NCBI GenBank assembly: GCA_948470475.1
Contig: OX419346.1
Coordinates: forward strand, 6,099,184-6,163,183
Reading direction: 5' to 3'
Length of the DNA: 64,000 bases
Source of the DNA: Galaxea fascicularis
Lineage: Eukaryota > Cnidaria > Anthozoa > Scleractinia > Euphylliidae
Position 1 is the first letter of the stretch. Each line of letters opens with the position of its first letter. Under the pieces are notes generated by a model. That model worked only from the letters and a program-made list of their open reading frames with translations, was not told the origin of the DNA and made no database searches. The translations under genes and the position numbers were made by a program. Positions 10,162 through 21,753 of this stretch are shown one piece after another.

Positions 10162-13100
10162 GTAACGCAACTATATAAAATGTTATCCGGTTACAAGAAA
10201 ATTAATATTTTGAATTTGGCATAATTTCAAGCAACAGAGGTTTGTTTCAAAATTTGATGTAATACTGCTGTCACAAACAAAAGATGGCGGCCGTGCCGAG
10301 GCTCCGGCAGTTTGGTTTGGTTTCTTGCTTTACACTATCTCCTGCATTATTATCAAGGGAGTGAAACAAAATAAAATAAAATAAAATAATAAATACGATG
10401 AAAGCTGATATTTTCAGTGGGCCCATTTATTCCCTTTCATGGTCACTGTTATCTCCGTTTCTACGTCGTAATTTTGTGTTAAATTTCCAGTTCTCATATT
10501 TGTATTTGTTTATTTAACATATCAATTACGCTATATGCTACTTTAAAACAAACAAACAAAGAAACAAGCTAATGTAAGTGTTTACGTTTTTTGCATGCCA
10601 AGGCACCTACTGTGGGGAGAGGACAAAACACAGAGTACCATTCCACGGAGTGCTCCTGGCATGTATTACTTAAAATGGAGTACCTGGACAATAATTTGGG
10701 AGTCAAGGAAAACGATTTTTCCAAAATATAAAGTCATCTTAATGAACGTATCATGCCACGTATTATTATTCACTTTAAGCTCGCCCAGCTCATGCCCGAT
10801 CAAACGGTATTTGTTGCTGTCCAAGGCCGCCATTTTTGAGGGCACCAATAATCCGCTGGCTATCTTTACTGCAGGCTCCACAACCACCAGTTGTTCATCA
10901 CGAGCACGATTCATCACGATTAGAATTATACTTTTCGAATCGCCACACTCCGCCACGATAAGCCAGAGGCTCGTTTTTAATGCACGCACCGGGGGCTCTT
11001 GTTACTACGGAAACGACCGCAGATTAGTCTCCAGTAATTGGTTTTACGCATTCTTTCGAACACCTTTTTGACAGGGGAAAATCGCCTTTGTCAATGTTGA
11101 AATGTACAGGTTGTGAAACTTAGCAGATATTTCAAGTTAATATCTAGCTAACACTAAATTGGATCAGACTATTTTTGCGCTAAGTCTTCATTCACTCTTC
11201 GTGGATCGCTCCACGATCTCCCTCGCCGTTCTGACAATGTTTCATCGAATTTTCTCGCCATCCTTGGATAAACAGAAGACATGGTTCGCCTTAAACGATG
11301 ATGCGTGATCCCTTCGAGAAAATTCTGCAGTAATGGCATATTTGAACTGTTTCCCGAGGAAGTTTGCCGCGTCAACATTGGAGACCTTGAGGACGAAAAT
11401 GGCGGGCTTGTACCTTTGTCATGGTTTAATTTAACAAGGGAGCCAAAGCTGCTGACACCCTTTATTTATGCTGGTACTACTTTCGCTTTGCTCGCTGGAA
11501 ATCTGCACCGCAAAAACCCTGTCGAAGGAGAATATTTCAAATCAGAATCTTCCAGCATTTGAGGGTCCAAAATAGGTTTGGCGGGATGTGGGATGAGGCT
11601 TAAAATCAAGGCGGGATGCGGGATACTAAAAATTTTAGGGGCGGGATACGGGATGAAACTTCCCTGGCGAGACCGGGATGCTTGTATTTTCGCAGGCGGG
11701 ATGTGGGATGTTTAAAAAATTAATGGCGGGATGCGGGATGGAACACGTGAAAAAAGACCTTCAAAAACGGCCATAAAACCTCTTTACGCAAGATCTCTGT
11801 TGATAAAGGAAGTTTTATTTTGGTACACGGTGCTCAGTGGCGATCTGTTTACACGAAAATAAATACTTTATGATGCATCTGTCATTACGCGGAGTGCGAT
11901 TGGTTGGTGCTGGGACCCAATTTGACCGCAATTTGGATCAATTTGCGTGTACATTGGTGTTCGTGTTCATCCATTCGTCCAAGGCGCGCAGATACTAATC
12001 TGACTGATACCTTGTTTTACAATGTGAAATGAGTTTGTAGACTCTTAAAACAGCTTGCATTTTTTGACTTTTAAAGGTCACTTTAACTCTTAGAATCTTT
12101 CAGTTGTTTTAAGTTGAAAGTAGGGTACTTATTGTACTGCGCGAACAGAAGCTTGTTGGTTTGTCTTAGTGAAAACAAGACAGCATGCATCAAATAGACC
12201 AAATAATTACTATCTGCTTGTTAGACCATCGCTCAAAGATCGGCAATAGGAAACGCATGTCACGATAAAACAACAGATAGGAGATAGGACAAAGAGCACG
12301 CTATTTCATCAATATATATTTCATTTAGAAATATCTCCACAGTTTGACTAGTTTACTTTATAGATTTATAGAGGTCGGGTCGAGGTCGTTTCTGGGCATG
12401 ATGACGACACCGCCAGTAGCCTCGGGCTAATCGGAGGCAGAAAAGGAAGAAGGTGATGCAAAGGTTTTGTAGGAGAGGAAAGTGGTTTGGGAAACAAGCA
12501 AGTTACTTTCTAGCCGATTTGGTCGTCCAGTACGGTTTAACAGTCGATTTGTTTTTTAATTTCTGTATACCTTAAGTGGCCCTAGATGAACCGAAGCTCA
12601 CGTAAGTAACTCTCTGAATACGTATTATCTGAATTGCCATTGAGCTGATCAGTCACAGTTAGTTAAAATGGGTATAAAATTGACTTTCTCATTTACTATA
12701 ACGATGAATACTTACGGAGTTTTATGGTGGGATCGGGACGGAGGCTGTTGATATGGCGGGATGGCGGGATAAGGCCGAAAAGGGTGGCGGGATGCGGGAT
12801 TGCAAAACCCTATTTTGGACCCTCGCATTTGAGAAGGGCTCTACAAACAGTGACTTGTGGTTGTCACGAAGCGACGATCGCCAATGTGAGAGCTCTCTTC
12901 TTGAAGTAGCGACAGATGCAACTATGCCAGGGATGATCTAGCACCGGCTGATTCAAAGCCAAAACCTTCCTCCGCAGATCTCTCAAATCCCTCTCCGAAA
13001 AGTCCGCCAAAAGCTGATGAAAGCCCGCCAAAATGTTCGACTCCTACCAGCACGAGTAATTCGTCAACTTTGAGTTCACCTTTGTCATCTTCATCGTCTC

Positions 13101-16100
13101 CAGATGAGAGCCTTTTTATTTTGTGTTGATCAGTTATTATCCAAAATAGTATTTTATTTTGACCTCTATTTTCATTGAATTTAGCATAAACCTAGGCCAA
13201 TTTGTCTGGCTATCCTCTCCCTCAGGGATTTCAGGCGGCGCGCCCAAATCCTGAGGTGATGAGAGCCTTTTTATTTTGTGTTGATCAGTTATTATCCAAA
13301 AGAGCATTTTATTTTGACCTCTATTTTCATTGAATTTAGAATAAACCTAGGCCAATTTGTCTGGCTATCCTCTCCCTCAGGGATTTCAGGCGGCGCGCCC
13401 AAATCCTGAGGTGATGAGAGCCTTTTTATTTTGTGTTGATCAGTTATTATTCAAAAGAGCATTTTACTTTGACCTTTATTTCCATTGAATTTGGTTCAAA
13501 CCTAGGCCAATTTGTCTGGCTATCCTCTCCCTCAGGGATTTCAGGCGGCGCGCCCAAATCCTGAGGTGATGAGAGCCTTTTTATTTTGTGTTGATCAGTT
13601 ATTATTCAAAAAAGCATTTTACTTTGACCTCTATTTCCATTGAATTTGGTACAAACCTAGGCCAATTTGTCTGGCTATCCTCTCCCTCAGGGATTTCAGG
13701 CGGCGCGCCCAAATCCTGAGGTGATGAGAGCCTTTTTATTTTGTGTTGATCAGTTATTATCCAAAAGAGCATTTTATTTTGACCTCTATTTTCATTGAAT
13801 TTAGCATAAACCTAGGCCCATTTGTCTGGCTATCCTCTCCCTCAGGGATTTCAGGCGGCGCGCCCAAATCCTGAGGTGATGAGAGCCTTTTTATTTTGTG
13901 TTGATCAGTTATTATTCAAAAGAGCATTTTACTTTGACCTTTATTTCCATTGAATTTGGTACAAACCTAGGCCAATTTGTCTGGCTATCCTCTCCCTCAG
14001 GGATTTCAGGCGGCGCGCCCAAATCCTGAGGTGATGAGAGCCTTTTTATTTTGTGTTGATCAGTTATTATTCAAAAGAGCATTTTACTTTGACCTTTATT
14101 TCCATTGAATTTGGTACAAACCTAGGCCAATTTGTCTGGCTATCCTCTCCCTCAGGGATTTCAGGCGGCGCGCCCAAATCCTGAGGTGATGAGAGCCTTT
14201 TTATTTTGTGTTGATCAGTTATTATTCAAAAGAGCATTTTACTTTGACCTTTATTTCCATTGAATTTGGTATAAACCTAGGCCAATTTGTCTGGCTATCC
14301 TCTCCCTTAGGGATTTCAGGCGGCGCGCCCAAATCCTGAGGTGATGAGAGCCTTTATATTTTGTGTTGATCAGTTATTATCCAAAAGAGCATTTTATTTT
14401 GACCTCTATTTTCATTGAATTTAGCATAAACCTAGGCCCATTTGTCTGGCTATCCTCTCCCTCAGGGATTTCAGGCGGCGCGCCCAAATCCTGAGGTGAC
14501 GAGAGCCTTTTTATTTTGTGTTGATCAGTTATTATTCAAAAGAGCATTTTATTTTGACCTTTAATTCTCCAGTCGTGCTAAATACAATCACGTGGCAATC
14601 GAAGGCTTCGGAATTTGTGCAATAATTCGACTTACTTAAAGAAAGCTTTTCTCTCAAGTTAAAACTGGTTTGCTAGCGTATTTTTATTCAAATTCGACAC
14701 CATTTTATGGTGTGTTCCTTCGTTTGTTGTTGTAAAAATAGACTTTGACTTTTAATAATGAACCGAAAACCTGGCGGCTTTTCAAAGTTAGCCGATGGTT
14801 TAATTTAGATTTAGTTTTTTACGCTGTAAATTCTCCAGTCGTGCTAAATACAATCACGCGGCAATCGAACGCTTCAGTAATTTGTCAAATAATTCGAATT
14901 ATCGGACAAGTTACCCGAAGGTTTCGACTACAGGCTGTACGGCGTGATTGTATTTTGCGCCAGCGCAAAAACAATACTCATTCACGCAAGCTGGAATTCT
15001 TTGATATTTGTACGGAAATTGTACAATGCTTTCGATTCAGCGTGGCTCAGGTTTTGTCAAATTATGACAGAATTTAATCAAAAATCACAGTGTTGACAGC
15101 TATATCACATAAATCATGTTCTTTAGCGAGAAAACCCTTCAGAGTTCGAAACAAAGGAATCACACCTAGGGCGATTTTAATCCGCCACAAATATCCGAAG
15201 AACGCGTCTTTCAAAGGCGTCTAGGTCGTAAAATCTGGTCTCTGGCTTGCCCTAAAGTAAATAAAATAAAGGCACGTGGCAAGGTACGTACATTTAAATG
15301 ACTTTCAATAAAAAAAAAAAAAAATCATTGACTCCCAAAATTATTTTTCAGGGTATTCCATTTTAGGTAACCCAAGCGTACTCCATGGAATACAATAGTA
15401 CTCCGTGTTTTTGTTTTCTCCCCCTACTGTGAGGCTTCTGGTAAAATCTGAATATTTGTTCCATTGTACTGAGCAGGCGATTACCCATTTCACCTCCCCT
15501 GGATCCACGCCTGCCATCGACAGGGACCATCTCTAGGCATCAAAAGTCCATTCACCGACGGGCTATGTGGCTTGTTTGAATCGTTTGTTTTGTCATTGAC
15601 TCCCGGCTTTAGGAATGCTGTGATGGCAGAACGAAAGTTCAGCACGAATCAAAGAACAACTGAAAACACATTAAGCACCAACAGACAATCCGACCTGGAA
15701 AGGGAGTATAAAGATGAATTTCGGGACGGGAGGCGAGTCGACGCAATCGATGCCATTGAGGCCAGACTGGTGAAAGACAAGAAGAAAGGACAACCTAATA
15801 GTGTCGATCGGTTACAAGCGTATAGGCTCGCCTGCTTTATTTTCGAGGTACCGTGCCAGCCTGATTTATTAAAGTAAAACAGCATTAACAAACAAGCAAC
15901 TAAAACAAACAAACAATAAGTGAACGACAAGGAAGTAATAAACTGGTTTCAAAACATTTACACTTGTCAACTTACGGTTACTACAAATCTGTAGCATGAC
16001 TGTAACTCACTTTTAAGTGAACTCGATTTCCAGTGATACAAAGTACAATCAAAACTTTCAAACCATACCAGCTTCTGATTACTGTTACTCCAGCTTAAGC

Positions 16101-17455
16101 GAACTCAGCGCCAGGCGTACGCTAATTGTAAGTTTCTTCTAGGATCCGCTCTACTACCAGCTGCTGGAAAAGCCTCGGTATTTCGCGCTCAGTTTTTACA
16201 AAATATCATCAGTGTCTTTAAGAACTGAAGACTACAATGTCTTTTGCGCCAGGGAGGGGGGGGGGGGGTACGGTTGGAGAAGGCGCAACCTTACATTGTC
16301 TACAGAATCTCTATCAGCTTGATACTAAATTTTTTACCCAGTCCTCTAATCTTCAGTGAATGCCTCATAACATTTTCGACAAATGCGTTGGGATTTGATT
16401 CACTATGATAATGATAATAATAATTACTTATATGGCGCAAAATACATCGCTGTTCTAAGCACTTTACAATAGTAAATTTATAATGTGTGTATATGTATGT
16501 AAATGCATCGACTAAATAAAAAAAAAATAGACACAACTATGCAAATTACAAGCTATACTCTTTGAAAAGCTACGTCTTCAGCCCCGATTAAAAAACGTTT
16601 ATATCCATAGCATATCTAATGTTTTAACATTTTAACTAATCAGCATATTTGGAAAGACCCAGGTAAAATAAAAGTCAGAGAAAAAGAAAAAAAATTCTCC
16701 TCCTAATATACACGACCAAGTCTTGGTTGCAGTTTACAATCCAATCGTCTCCCCCTGACAACTCGCTTGGGAAGCATGGGCAAGTTTATTGTGGATGTTT
16801 TCCCTCTTTTATAGATATCGTACGAGTGTGCACTGGCAGCAAGAGAAGCCTTTATTAGTTTGTATTGCTCGGTGTTGAATACCGTAGTCTCCGAAGCACC
16901 GTCAATTGCATCACTAGACAGTAAAAAGGTTAGAAATTCATTGTAAAAATGTTCAGCGATATCTTCTTATTGTAGCACCACAATATGATTGCAGAGACCA
17001 TTCCTGATGGCGAGGGCTAGCTTAGAAGAGAGAGAGAGAGAGAAAAAAAATAAAAGTCTCATATAAGCTAAACTAGCTTAGGTGGGTCGGGTATGACTTT
17101 GCAGAGAATATCACTATTGCAATTTGCTAGTGTTCCATGTGGCTCAGTCTCTCTTGAGAGAAATTACTTGATTAATCCTGACCACGGCTCAGTTTGCGAC
17201 GTTCATGCGTGGTGGTAAGTCACGCTTTTTTTTTAAATCTCACTCCACCGTTGTTTTGAAGGCGGAATGAGGTCAGTTTTGTGACTAGCGCACCCAATAA
17301 ACGCGTCCATTACTTTTTTGGCATATGTGTTGCACGTAAGTTGGTTTTTCTATTAAGTATTTGGTTATTCCTCCACTTGTTATGCCACTATTGCGCATTA
17401 GCGTATTAGTGGAGCTCCAGCGGCCCGAAGGGCCGCCTAGCGGAGTCCCATACCT

Positions 17456-17487
<32 letters not shown>

Positions 17488-20400
17488 ATCTTGGCTAGCG
17501 GTATTGCTTGTGGGCGCGACCGACGACGACGACGACGACAACGACGTCGCACAATAATTAATAATGTCCTAATAATAATAATAATCCAACATGGCGGCCA
17601 TACTCCAGCTGACCATCTAGTTTACAGCAGGCATCTTTGATATTAGACATCCATGTTAATGTCAATTGGCACCTGTCAAAACAACGTATCCGCTGACCAG
17701 TATCACGTGACCATATTGCGGGCTCAAGTTATGAGCTGTCGAGGTCAGCTGGTTTTTTTTAAGTTGACCGCTGATCAGGTACTGGTTTTCAATTGGATCG
17801 CAGGCTCAAGCCAGGCCAAAACGAGGCTTAATTTTTCGTCCTGTAAGCAATATTCGCCGCCTACCTTGACTACTTCTCAGTTCTTTTTTTGTTTAAACCG
17901 ATGAGAATAAGCATTTGGATGTTAAGAGCAGCAAATTGGATTGCCTGGCTTTGCTATTTTATAGTTTACGGATCTTCGAGAGAAAAGATCGTGTGGTTTG
18001 CCAGGGTTTTGACCATGCAGGCGCTGTCTTCGATTGCTCACTTTTGCTGTGGATTAAACTGGACGGTTTTGCCGCTAAAAATCCTCAATTGAAGAAGCTT
18101 CCTTGGTAGACATGGGAAGTAAAACAAAGTGACGGTGAAAAACGTCAAGGCCCGATAAGGATTTGTCTCTGCTTAGCAAATGAATACGTATACTTTTGTG
18201 TGAACTGACGCCTCTGCTTTATCTCTGTGTTCGGAGTGATTGTTGACTGACTTAAACTGTCCGAAGGTTAGTACTCCTGTTGTGTCTTTTATATGACATA
18301 TGGTGATTTGTCTCTGTGACTACGAGTTATGTTTGTTACTTGTCTTAGTTTTCCAATTTCTACAAGGAACGCCGAAGAAACATTCACCGGCATCGTTCTT
18401 TGTTTTCTTACCTTGTGTTGTTTTCATGGTCGTCTTTTTTCCAAATGCATATTTTCTATCCAATATTTCAAATTAGATCCTAAAACTCTTCGTTTTCCCT
18501 GCTGTTGCTCATTTTTCGGCAAAGAATTGGTTGAAGAAAAGCCAAGCGAAGTCCGGACGGTTCATATCCTCGGCTTCGCTTTGTTGACATTTACTCGCAA
18601 AGAGTAATCAACAACTCATCTGCTCATTGCCAAACGTAAACACGATTTTTAACAGGTGCAGCATTGGAAATGCCAGCAATATGTTGTCCCTCAACAGTAA
18701 TTCTCGTTGTTACTTAAAAAAATCGCAGACTTTCAAGGCTCTTGCAGTAAAAACGCCGTCCTTTGTTCAATGTTTACGGCTGAAAAATGTTTTTCAGAAA
18801 TCCTGAATCAGATGTTATCATTAACAGTGATATAAAAAATAATACCACCCACGACTTGTAGTCAAGGTTTGTTGTTTGCAATATTTGTAATTGATCGACG
18901 TCAAGAATAAAACCATTCTCAACATCACTAGATAATTGCAGTTGATCGCCTAAGCCGGTTGATTCACGGCAAAAATAATATGCTCGATCAGTCTGTCGCA
19001 GTCACTTTTCTCACGGAAAAGTAAAGTCGATTTCGCTAAACGTTTTTCCATGTTATTGTAAAAAGGGCATCTACGGCACTTTCTATCGTCTTTACTGTAA
19101 TATATCACAAGAATGACACTATAAAATTTTCGAAACAAGGCGAGCAAAATACTTTTGGTCTTTTAATTTATGGGCGGTGTCGAAGAGTACTCACTTTGAG
19201 GTTTTATCGCACTTTTGTTAAAACTTCACCGATACATGTTAGAATTTGTGACTCAGCCAAAGGGCATAACCGGTTGTGAAGTTGGATTTAATAGTGGGAC
19301 ACTAGAAGTGTTAACCTAGTTTAGTGATTTTCACCACTTGTATTGAAATGTAATCAGATGTAATTAAGCTGTGATGCAGAAAAGTTTGTTCATCGTTTTT
19401 GCCCATCAGAATCATATAGTTCCTGAGCCCCAAAGGCCGATGATATTTCGAAAATCTACGTTTGCACTTGATTGAATGGTGGCTTTGGCTCTGCAGCAAA
19501 GCAGTAAAAAAAATATATACATGTATAATCACAATATAGAGAAGTCTTTACTGGAGTCATGGCTTGAGTCCTGAGGCATTGCCATTTTAGTTTACCTGTA
19601 AATTCTAATATTAAGGAAATGACCGTGGAGCTCCGCTTTTAGGCTTGCCTAAATATATATATATATTAAGATTGTTTAAGTGTTAAGGTACACATTGTTT
19701 CATCAAAGTAATATCAGTCTCTTGTTTCTGTCCTTTAGATTTCCGATTTAAGGTCTTCAAAGAAATTGATCGTCCCAGACGACTCGCTAAATGAGATAAT
19801 GGTGCTTGTGAAGGAGAAGGCTGTGACGCATGATTTACAACCGCTCTTTAGGGTAAGCAAAGGGTAGGAGGAGACAGCGAGGCGCTAAGATTAGATACTC
19901 GAAATCCCTGAATGAACGTTCCTTATCTCACACAATGGCCTCCACGTTAATTCAACTCTTTTGATGTTGCTCTCAGACAGTATAATCAATCAGTCATTCA
20001 ATCAATCAAATCAGTAGTCAGTCAGTCAGTCAGTCAGTCAGTCAGTCAATCAATCAATCAATCAATCAATCAATCCGTCGAATGACCAATCGTATTCGAT
20101 CCAATGGGTATTGGTAGAAATGGATGAAAAAGCAAAATCAAACGAAGTAAGACAAAAATAACAAAGTACTTCAAATAAACAAACTGACGTGTCAAAAAAG
20201 GTAGTGGAGCTATTATGTTCTTTTTGGGCATTTACAAATCTCGATGTTGATTTAAATACTTGTAAATCTCGTTCTCAAACGTATATTAAGCCATTCAACT
20301 GATGTGCCAACAAATTTCCATTCTCCTTAAAACAGACTGTAAAGAAACAGGTCAAAGAGAAATGGAGACAGAGTAGCAGGAAGGGTGAAATCATTCCAGC

Positions 20401-20716
20401 ATTTGAGAAGAGCATGAAAAATGATTTAAAATCTTACGTTTGGTACTGCACACAGTTCTCTTGGCGTATTGTAACACAGGTGCCACCGCTTAAGATTGAC
20501 TACAAAAGTTGGTCCTTCAATCCTTCTTATCACGATGAAAGCCAGGCATTCACCTCATTTGGTCAATCGCAAACGCCTCGTCGTTGGGCAGATCCTCAAG
20601 AACAAACGTCAATTAAATGTTACGTCTGGCCTACACTATACGACTGGGACAAGAGGGTCATAGAAAAAGGAGATGTCGTCCTAAAGGGTCCAAGTCTGCC
20701 TGCGTCTGCCGTTTGA
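9965..20716 (+). CDS. Gene A: MIEAP/SPATA18-like protein, 5 exons (joined model)
   Basis: The exons are 9965-10161, 15613-15847, 16815-16928, 19739-19852 and 20336-20716, joined at GT/AG sites in phases 2, 0, 0, 0. They sum to 1041 bases, or 346 residues. Exon 1 ends in a coiled coil (LARLEQLEQENNDLKQRL). Exon 2 carries a segment shared with gene B (RVDAIDAIEAR...ACFIFE). The last exon resembles the C-terminal domain of mitochondria-eating protein (MIEAP/SPATA18), with CTQFSWRIVTQVPPLKIDY, CYVWPTLYDWD and KGDVVLKG. In vertebrates that protein acts in mitochondrial quality control; a coral role is unknown. The ATG at 9965 is chosen because it matches the start of gene B, but an in-frame ATG at 9863 is possible. 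The donor after exon 3 (GTTAGA) is weak. Intron 1 is 5.45 kb of repeats. Confidence 0.78.
11555..12830. mobile_element. 1.26-kb TIR element with 6-bp target duplication
   Basis: GAGGGTCCAAAATAGG (11561-11576) is exactly inverted at 12809-12824. The direct repeat GCATTT lies just outside on both sides (11555-11560 and 12825-12830). Both subterminal regions contain repeats of GGCGGGATGCGGGAT type (11578-11745 and 12724-12800), the kind of iterated motif a transposase might bind. No transposase frame is present, so it is non-autonomous. Confidence 0.8.
12905..13129 (+). pseudogene. Ser/Pro-rich reading-frame fragment, unrecognised
   Basis: A 74-codon open stretch reads like a disordered linker: SKPKPSSADLSNPSPKSPPK, then ESPPK, and a run of serines (SSPLSSSSSPDES). 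It lies between the TIR element and the satellite and ends by running into the first satellite unit at 13103. It has no ATG and no recognisable domain. It may be the remnant of an exon or of an element's protein truncated by the satellite. Confidence 0.4.
13103..14562. repeat. 155-bp satellite, nine full units and a partial
   Basis: Units start at 13103, 13258, 13413, 13568, 13723, 13878, 14033, 14188, 14343 and 14498, all 155 bp apart. Each contains a hairpin-prone block, CCTCAGGGATTT ... AAATCCTGAGG, around the palindrome GGCGCGCC. Two sequence variants interleave: a TTATCCAAA/TTTAGCATAAA type (units 1, 2, 5, 9) and a TTATTCAAA/TTTGGTACAAA type (units 3, 4, 6, 7, 8). It sits in intron 1 of gene A. 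Confidence 0.95.
14563..14894. repeat. Direct repeat pair of about 66 bp
   Basis: The block starting AATTCTCCAGTCGTGCTAAA at 14563 recurs at 14829 with a few changes. The second copy also has an inverted partner, with AAATACAATCACGC near 14846 facing GCGTGATTGTATTTT near 14942. The first copy starts right at the end of the 155-bp satellite. Confidence 0.75.
15613..15847 (+). CDS. Gene A exon 2
   Basis: Acceptor CTTTAG/GAATGC, donor TTCGAG/GTACCG, entry phase 2, exit phase 0. It encodes QRTTENTLSTNRQ, RVDAIDAIEAR and ACFIFE, matching gene B exon 5 in length (235 bases), phases and sequence. Confidence 0.85.
16409..16475 (-). repeat. SINE/LINE-tail-like repeat
   Basis: Minus-strand reading TTGTAAAGTGCTTAGAACAG, then GCGCCATATAAGTAATTATT, then an ATT-rich run. 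The AAAGCGC...TATATAA...(ATT)n pattern resembles the 3' tails of common invertebrate retroposons. A related block is at 24215-24310. Confidence 0.4.
16815..16928 (+). CDS. Gene A exon 3
   Basis: Acceptor TTTATAG/ATATCG, phase 0 on both sides, 38 codons. The peptide SYECALAAREAFISLYCSVL aligns with TAYEIVASIKESFSIFTSTV of gene B exon 6. The donor AAG/GTTAGA is weak but keeps the phase. Confidence 0.78.
17516..17575. repeat. Microsatellites (GAC)n and (AAT)n
   Basis: A run of GAC triplets (about 17518-17540) is followed by AAT repeats (about 17560-17575), within intron 3 of gene A. Confidence 0.85.
19739..19852 (+). CDS. Gene A exon 4
   Basis: Acceptor CCTTTAG/ATTTCC, donor TTTAGG/GTAAGC, 38 codons in phase 0. 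DDSLNEIMVLVKEKAVTHDL matches the gene B exon 7 reading QDALSEVLILVKEEANNHDL. Confidence 0.83.
19980..20075. repeat. (GTCA)n / (AATC)n microsatellite
   Basis: Imperfect then perfect tetranucleotide runs, AGTC about eight times followed by AATC about eight times, in the last intron of gene A. Confidence 0.9.
20336..20716 (+). CDS. Gene A exon 5, MIEAP-type C-terminal domain
   Basis: Acceptor AAACAG/ACTGTA, 126 codons and TGA at 20714-20716. Key features are YCTQFSWRIVTQVPPL, CYVWPTLYDWD and KGDVVLKG. A polyadenylation signal AATAAA follows at 20724-20729. Confidence 0.85.
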   Translation, partial: TVKKQVKEKWRQSSRKGEIIPAFEKSMKNDLKSYVWYCTQFSWRIVTQVPPLKIDYKSWSFNPSYHDESQAFTSFGQSQTPRRWADPQEQTSIKCYVWPTLYDWDKRVIEKGDVVLKGPSLPASAV

Positions 20717-20723
20717 ATATACA

Positions 20724-20729
20724 AATAAA
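20724..20729 (+). terminator. Polyadenylation signal of gene A
   Basis: AATAAA lies 8 bases after the stop codon. This is unusually close but the only canonical hexamer nearby, so the mapped 3' end would confirm or refute it. Confidence 0.5.
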
Positions 20730-21164
20730 AAAACACATGCGTGCAAGGACAGCCATGTCAGACAAAACCCTAGAGCCACTGAATATGTAATGCACAAGGA
20801 CAAATTAATATTGAAATGATGACTGATAGTTATAAGACGGGGAGCAGATCCTTACATAGGGATGGGGAGGGCAATTTATATTCCAGCCAATTTTCACAAG
20901 TCTCACAGTCTGGAGTATTTTTCGCAATCAAGTCATCGATCTCGGTGACGCTAACTTTTTATTGTTGAAATGTAGTTAGTGTTTCCAAATCCAACATTTT
21001 AATTACGAGAGATATATTCACAGCCATGTTAATTACATAAGTGACAAGTTAAAGGACACTAAATCTCTTCACATAGTTTGCTTTTGATCTTCCAAAAAAG
21101 TGTATCTGAACATGCTGTTTATTCTGATAACCCTAACAACTGGCAAAAAAAAAAAACATACTAA

Positions 21165-21472
21165 TAGGAAGCTTACGAATCGACGACTTTTTAACGACGG
21201 CGCCGTTAGATTGCGTGACATGCCCACTGCGCATGCCTATCTGGGCACTTGCCGGCGCTTCCTCTCTTTTTTTTGAAGATAAGCCTTTCGGTTTGAACAA
21301 TTCGCCTTGTGAACTTCAGAAACGGCGGGAAAACTTTCCGCGCGCACACAAACGTCGTCGTCTTCACTGAGAATCGTAAACTCAAATTTCTACAGGACAT
21401 GGAGGTAGACCCATGACGTGACCCAATGGCGCCGTAGCGTCATGCAAACGTCGTCGACTCGAAAGCTTCCTA
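21165..21472. mobile_element. 304-bp TA-flanked TIR element (MITE)
   Basis: The interior 21167-21470 starts GGAAGCTTACGAATCGACGA and ends with its imperfect inverse (TCGTCGACTCGAAAGCTTCC), flanked by TA on both sides. A second inverted block GACGGCGCCGT / ACGGCGCC lies further in. It is related to the larger element at 22534-23386. It sits between the 3' ends of genes A and B. Confidence 0.8.
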
Positions 21473-21558
21473 TTAACAAAGAAGTACGCTACGATCCACA
21501 TGCGTGTCTGATGTTATTCCGTTCAGACGTCCTCCGTATATCTATAGCTCTCCTCTCC

Positions 21559-21564
21559 TTTATT
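21559..21564 (-). terminator. Candidate polyadenylation signal of gene B
   Basis: AATAAA on the minus strand about 190 bases after the gene B stop codon. Based on position only. Confidence 0.35.
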
Positions 21565-21753
21565 GTTTCAGGATAAGCTCAAGGGCTAAGTCATTCTGAG
21601 TGCTATGCGCGCACAGCACTTTTGTTCATCTTTCTTGTTCATCTTTCTCTGATTGCACAAGCTATATAGACCCTTGCGTTGGACTATCAATAAATTATGT
21701 TGCCGGCCTGAATTCATTTTTGTAAGTGTCCACACTAGAGACTCTCTACTAAA

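Larger units (their letters stand above)
10606..15432. repeat. Inverted repeat pair about 4.8 kb apart, inside gene A intron 1
   Basis: About 105 bases at 10606-10708 reappear inverted and diverged (roughly three quarters identical by eye) at 15326-15432. Shared landmarks include CTACTGTGGGGAGA / TCTCCCCCTACTGTG, ACGGAGT and TTGGGAGTCA. The pair may be the termini of a large composite element or two unrelated copies of one dispersed repeat. The enclosed DNA holds the TIR element at 11561-12824 and the 155-bp satellite. Confidence 0.6.

Noticed and set aside
11305..11562. 85-codon frame ending at the TIR element
   Set aside because: It has no recognisable domain, a stop lies right at the insertion point, and there is no paralogous support. 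It may be a remnant, but I cannot support a gene.
16250..16270. Poly-G run as a regulatory quadruplex
   Set aside because: A simple homopolymer in an intron with no other supporting structure.
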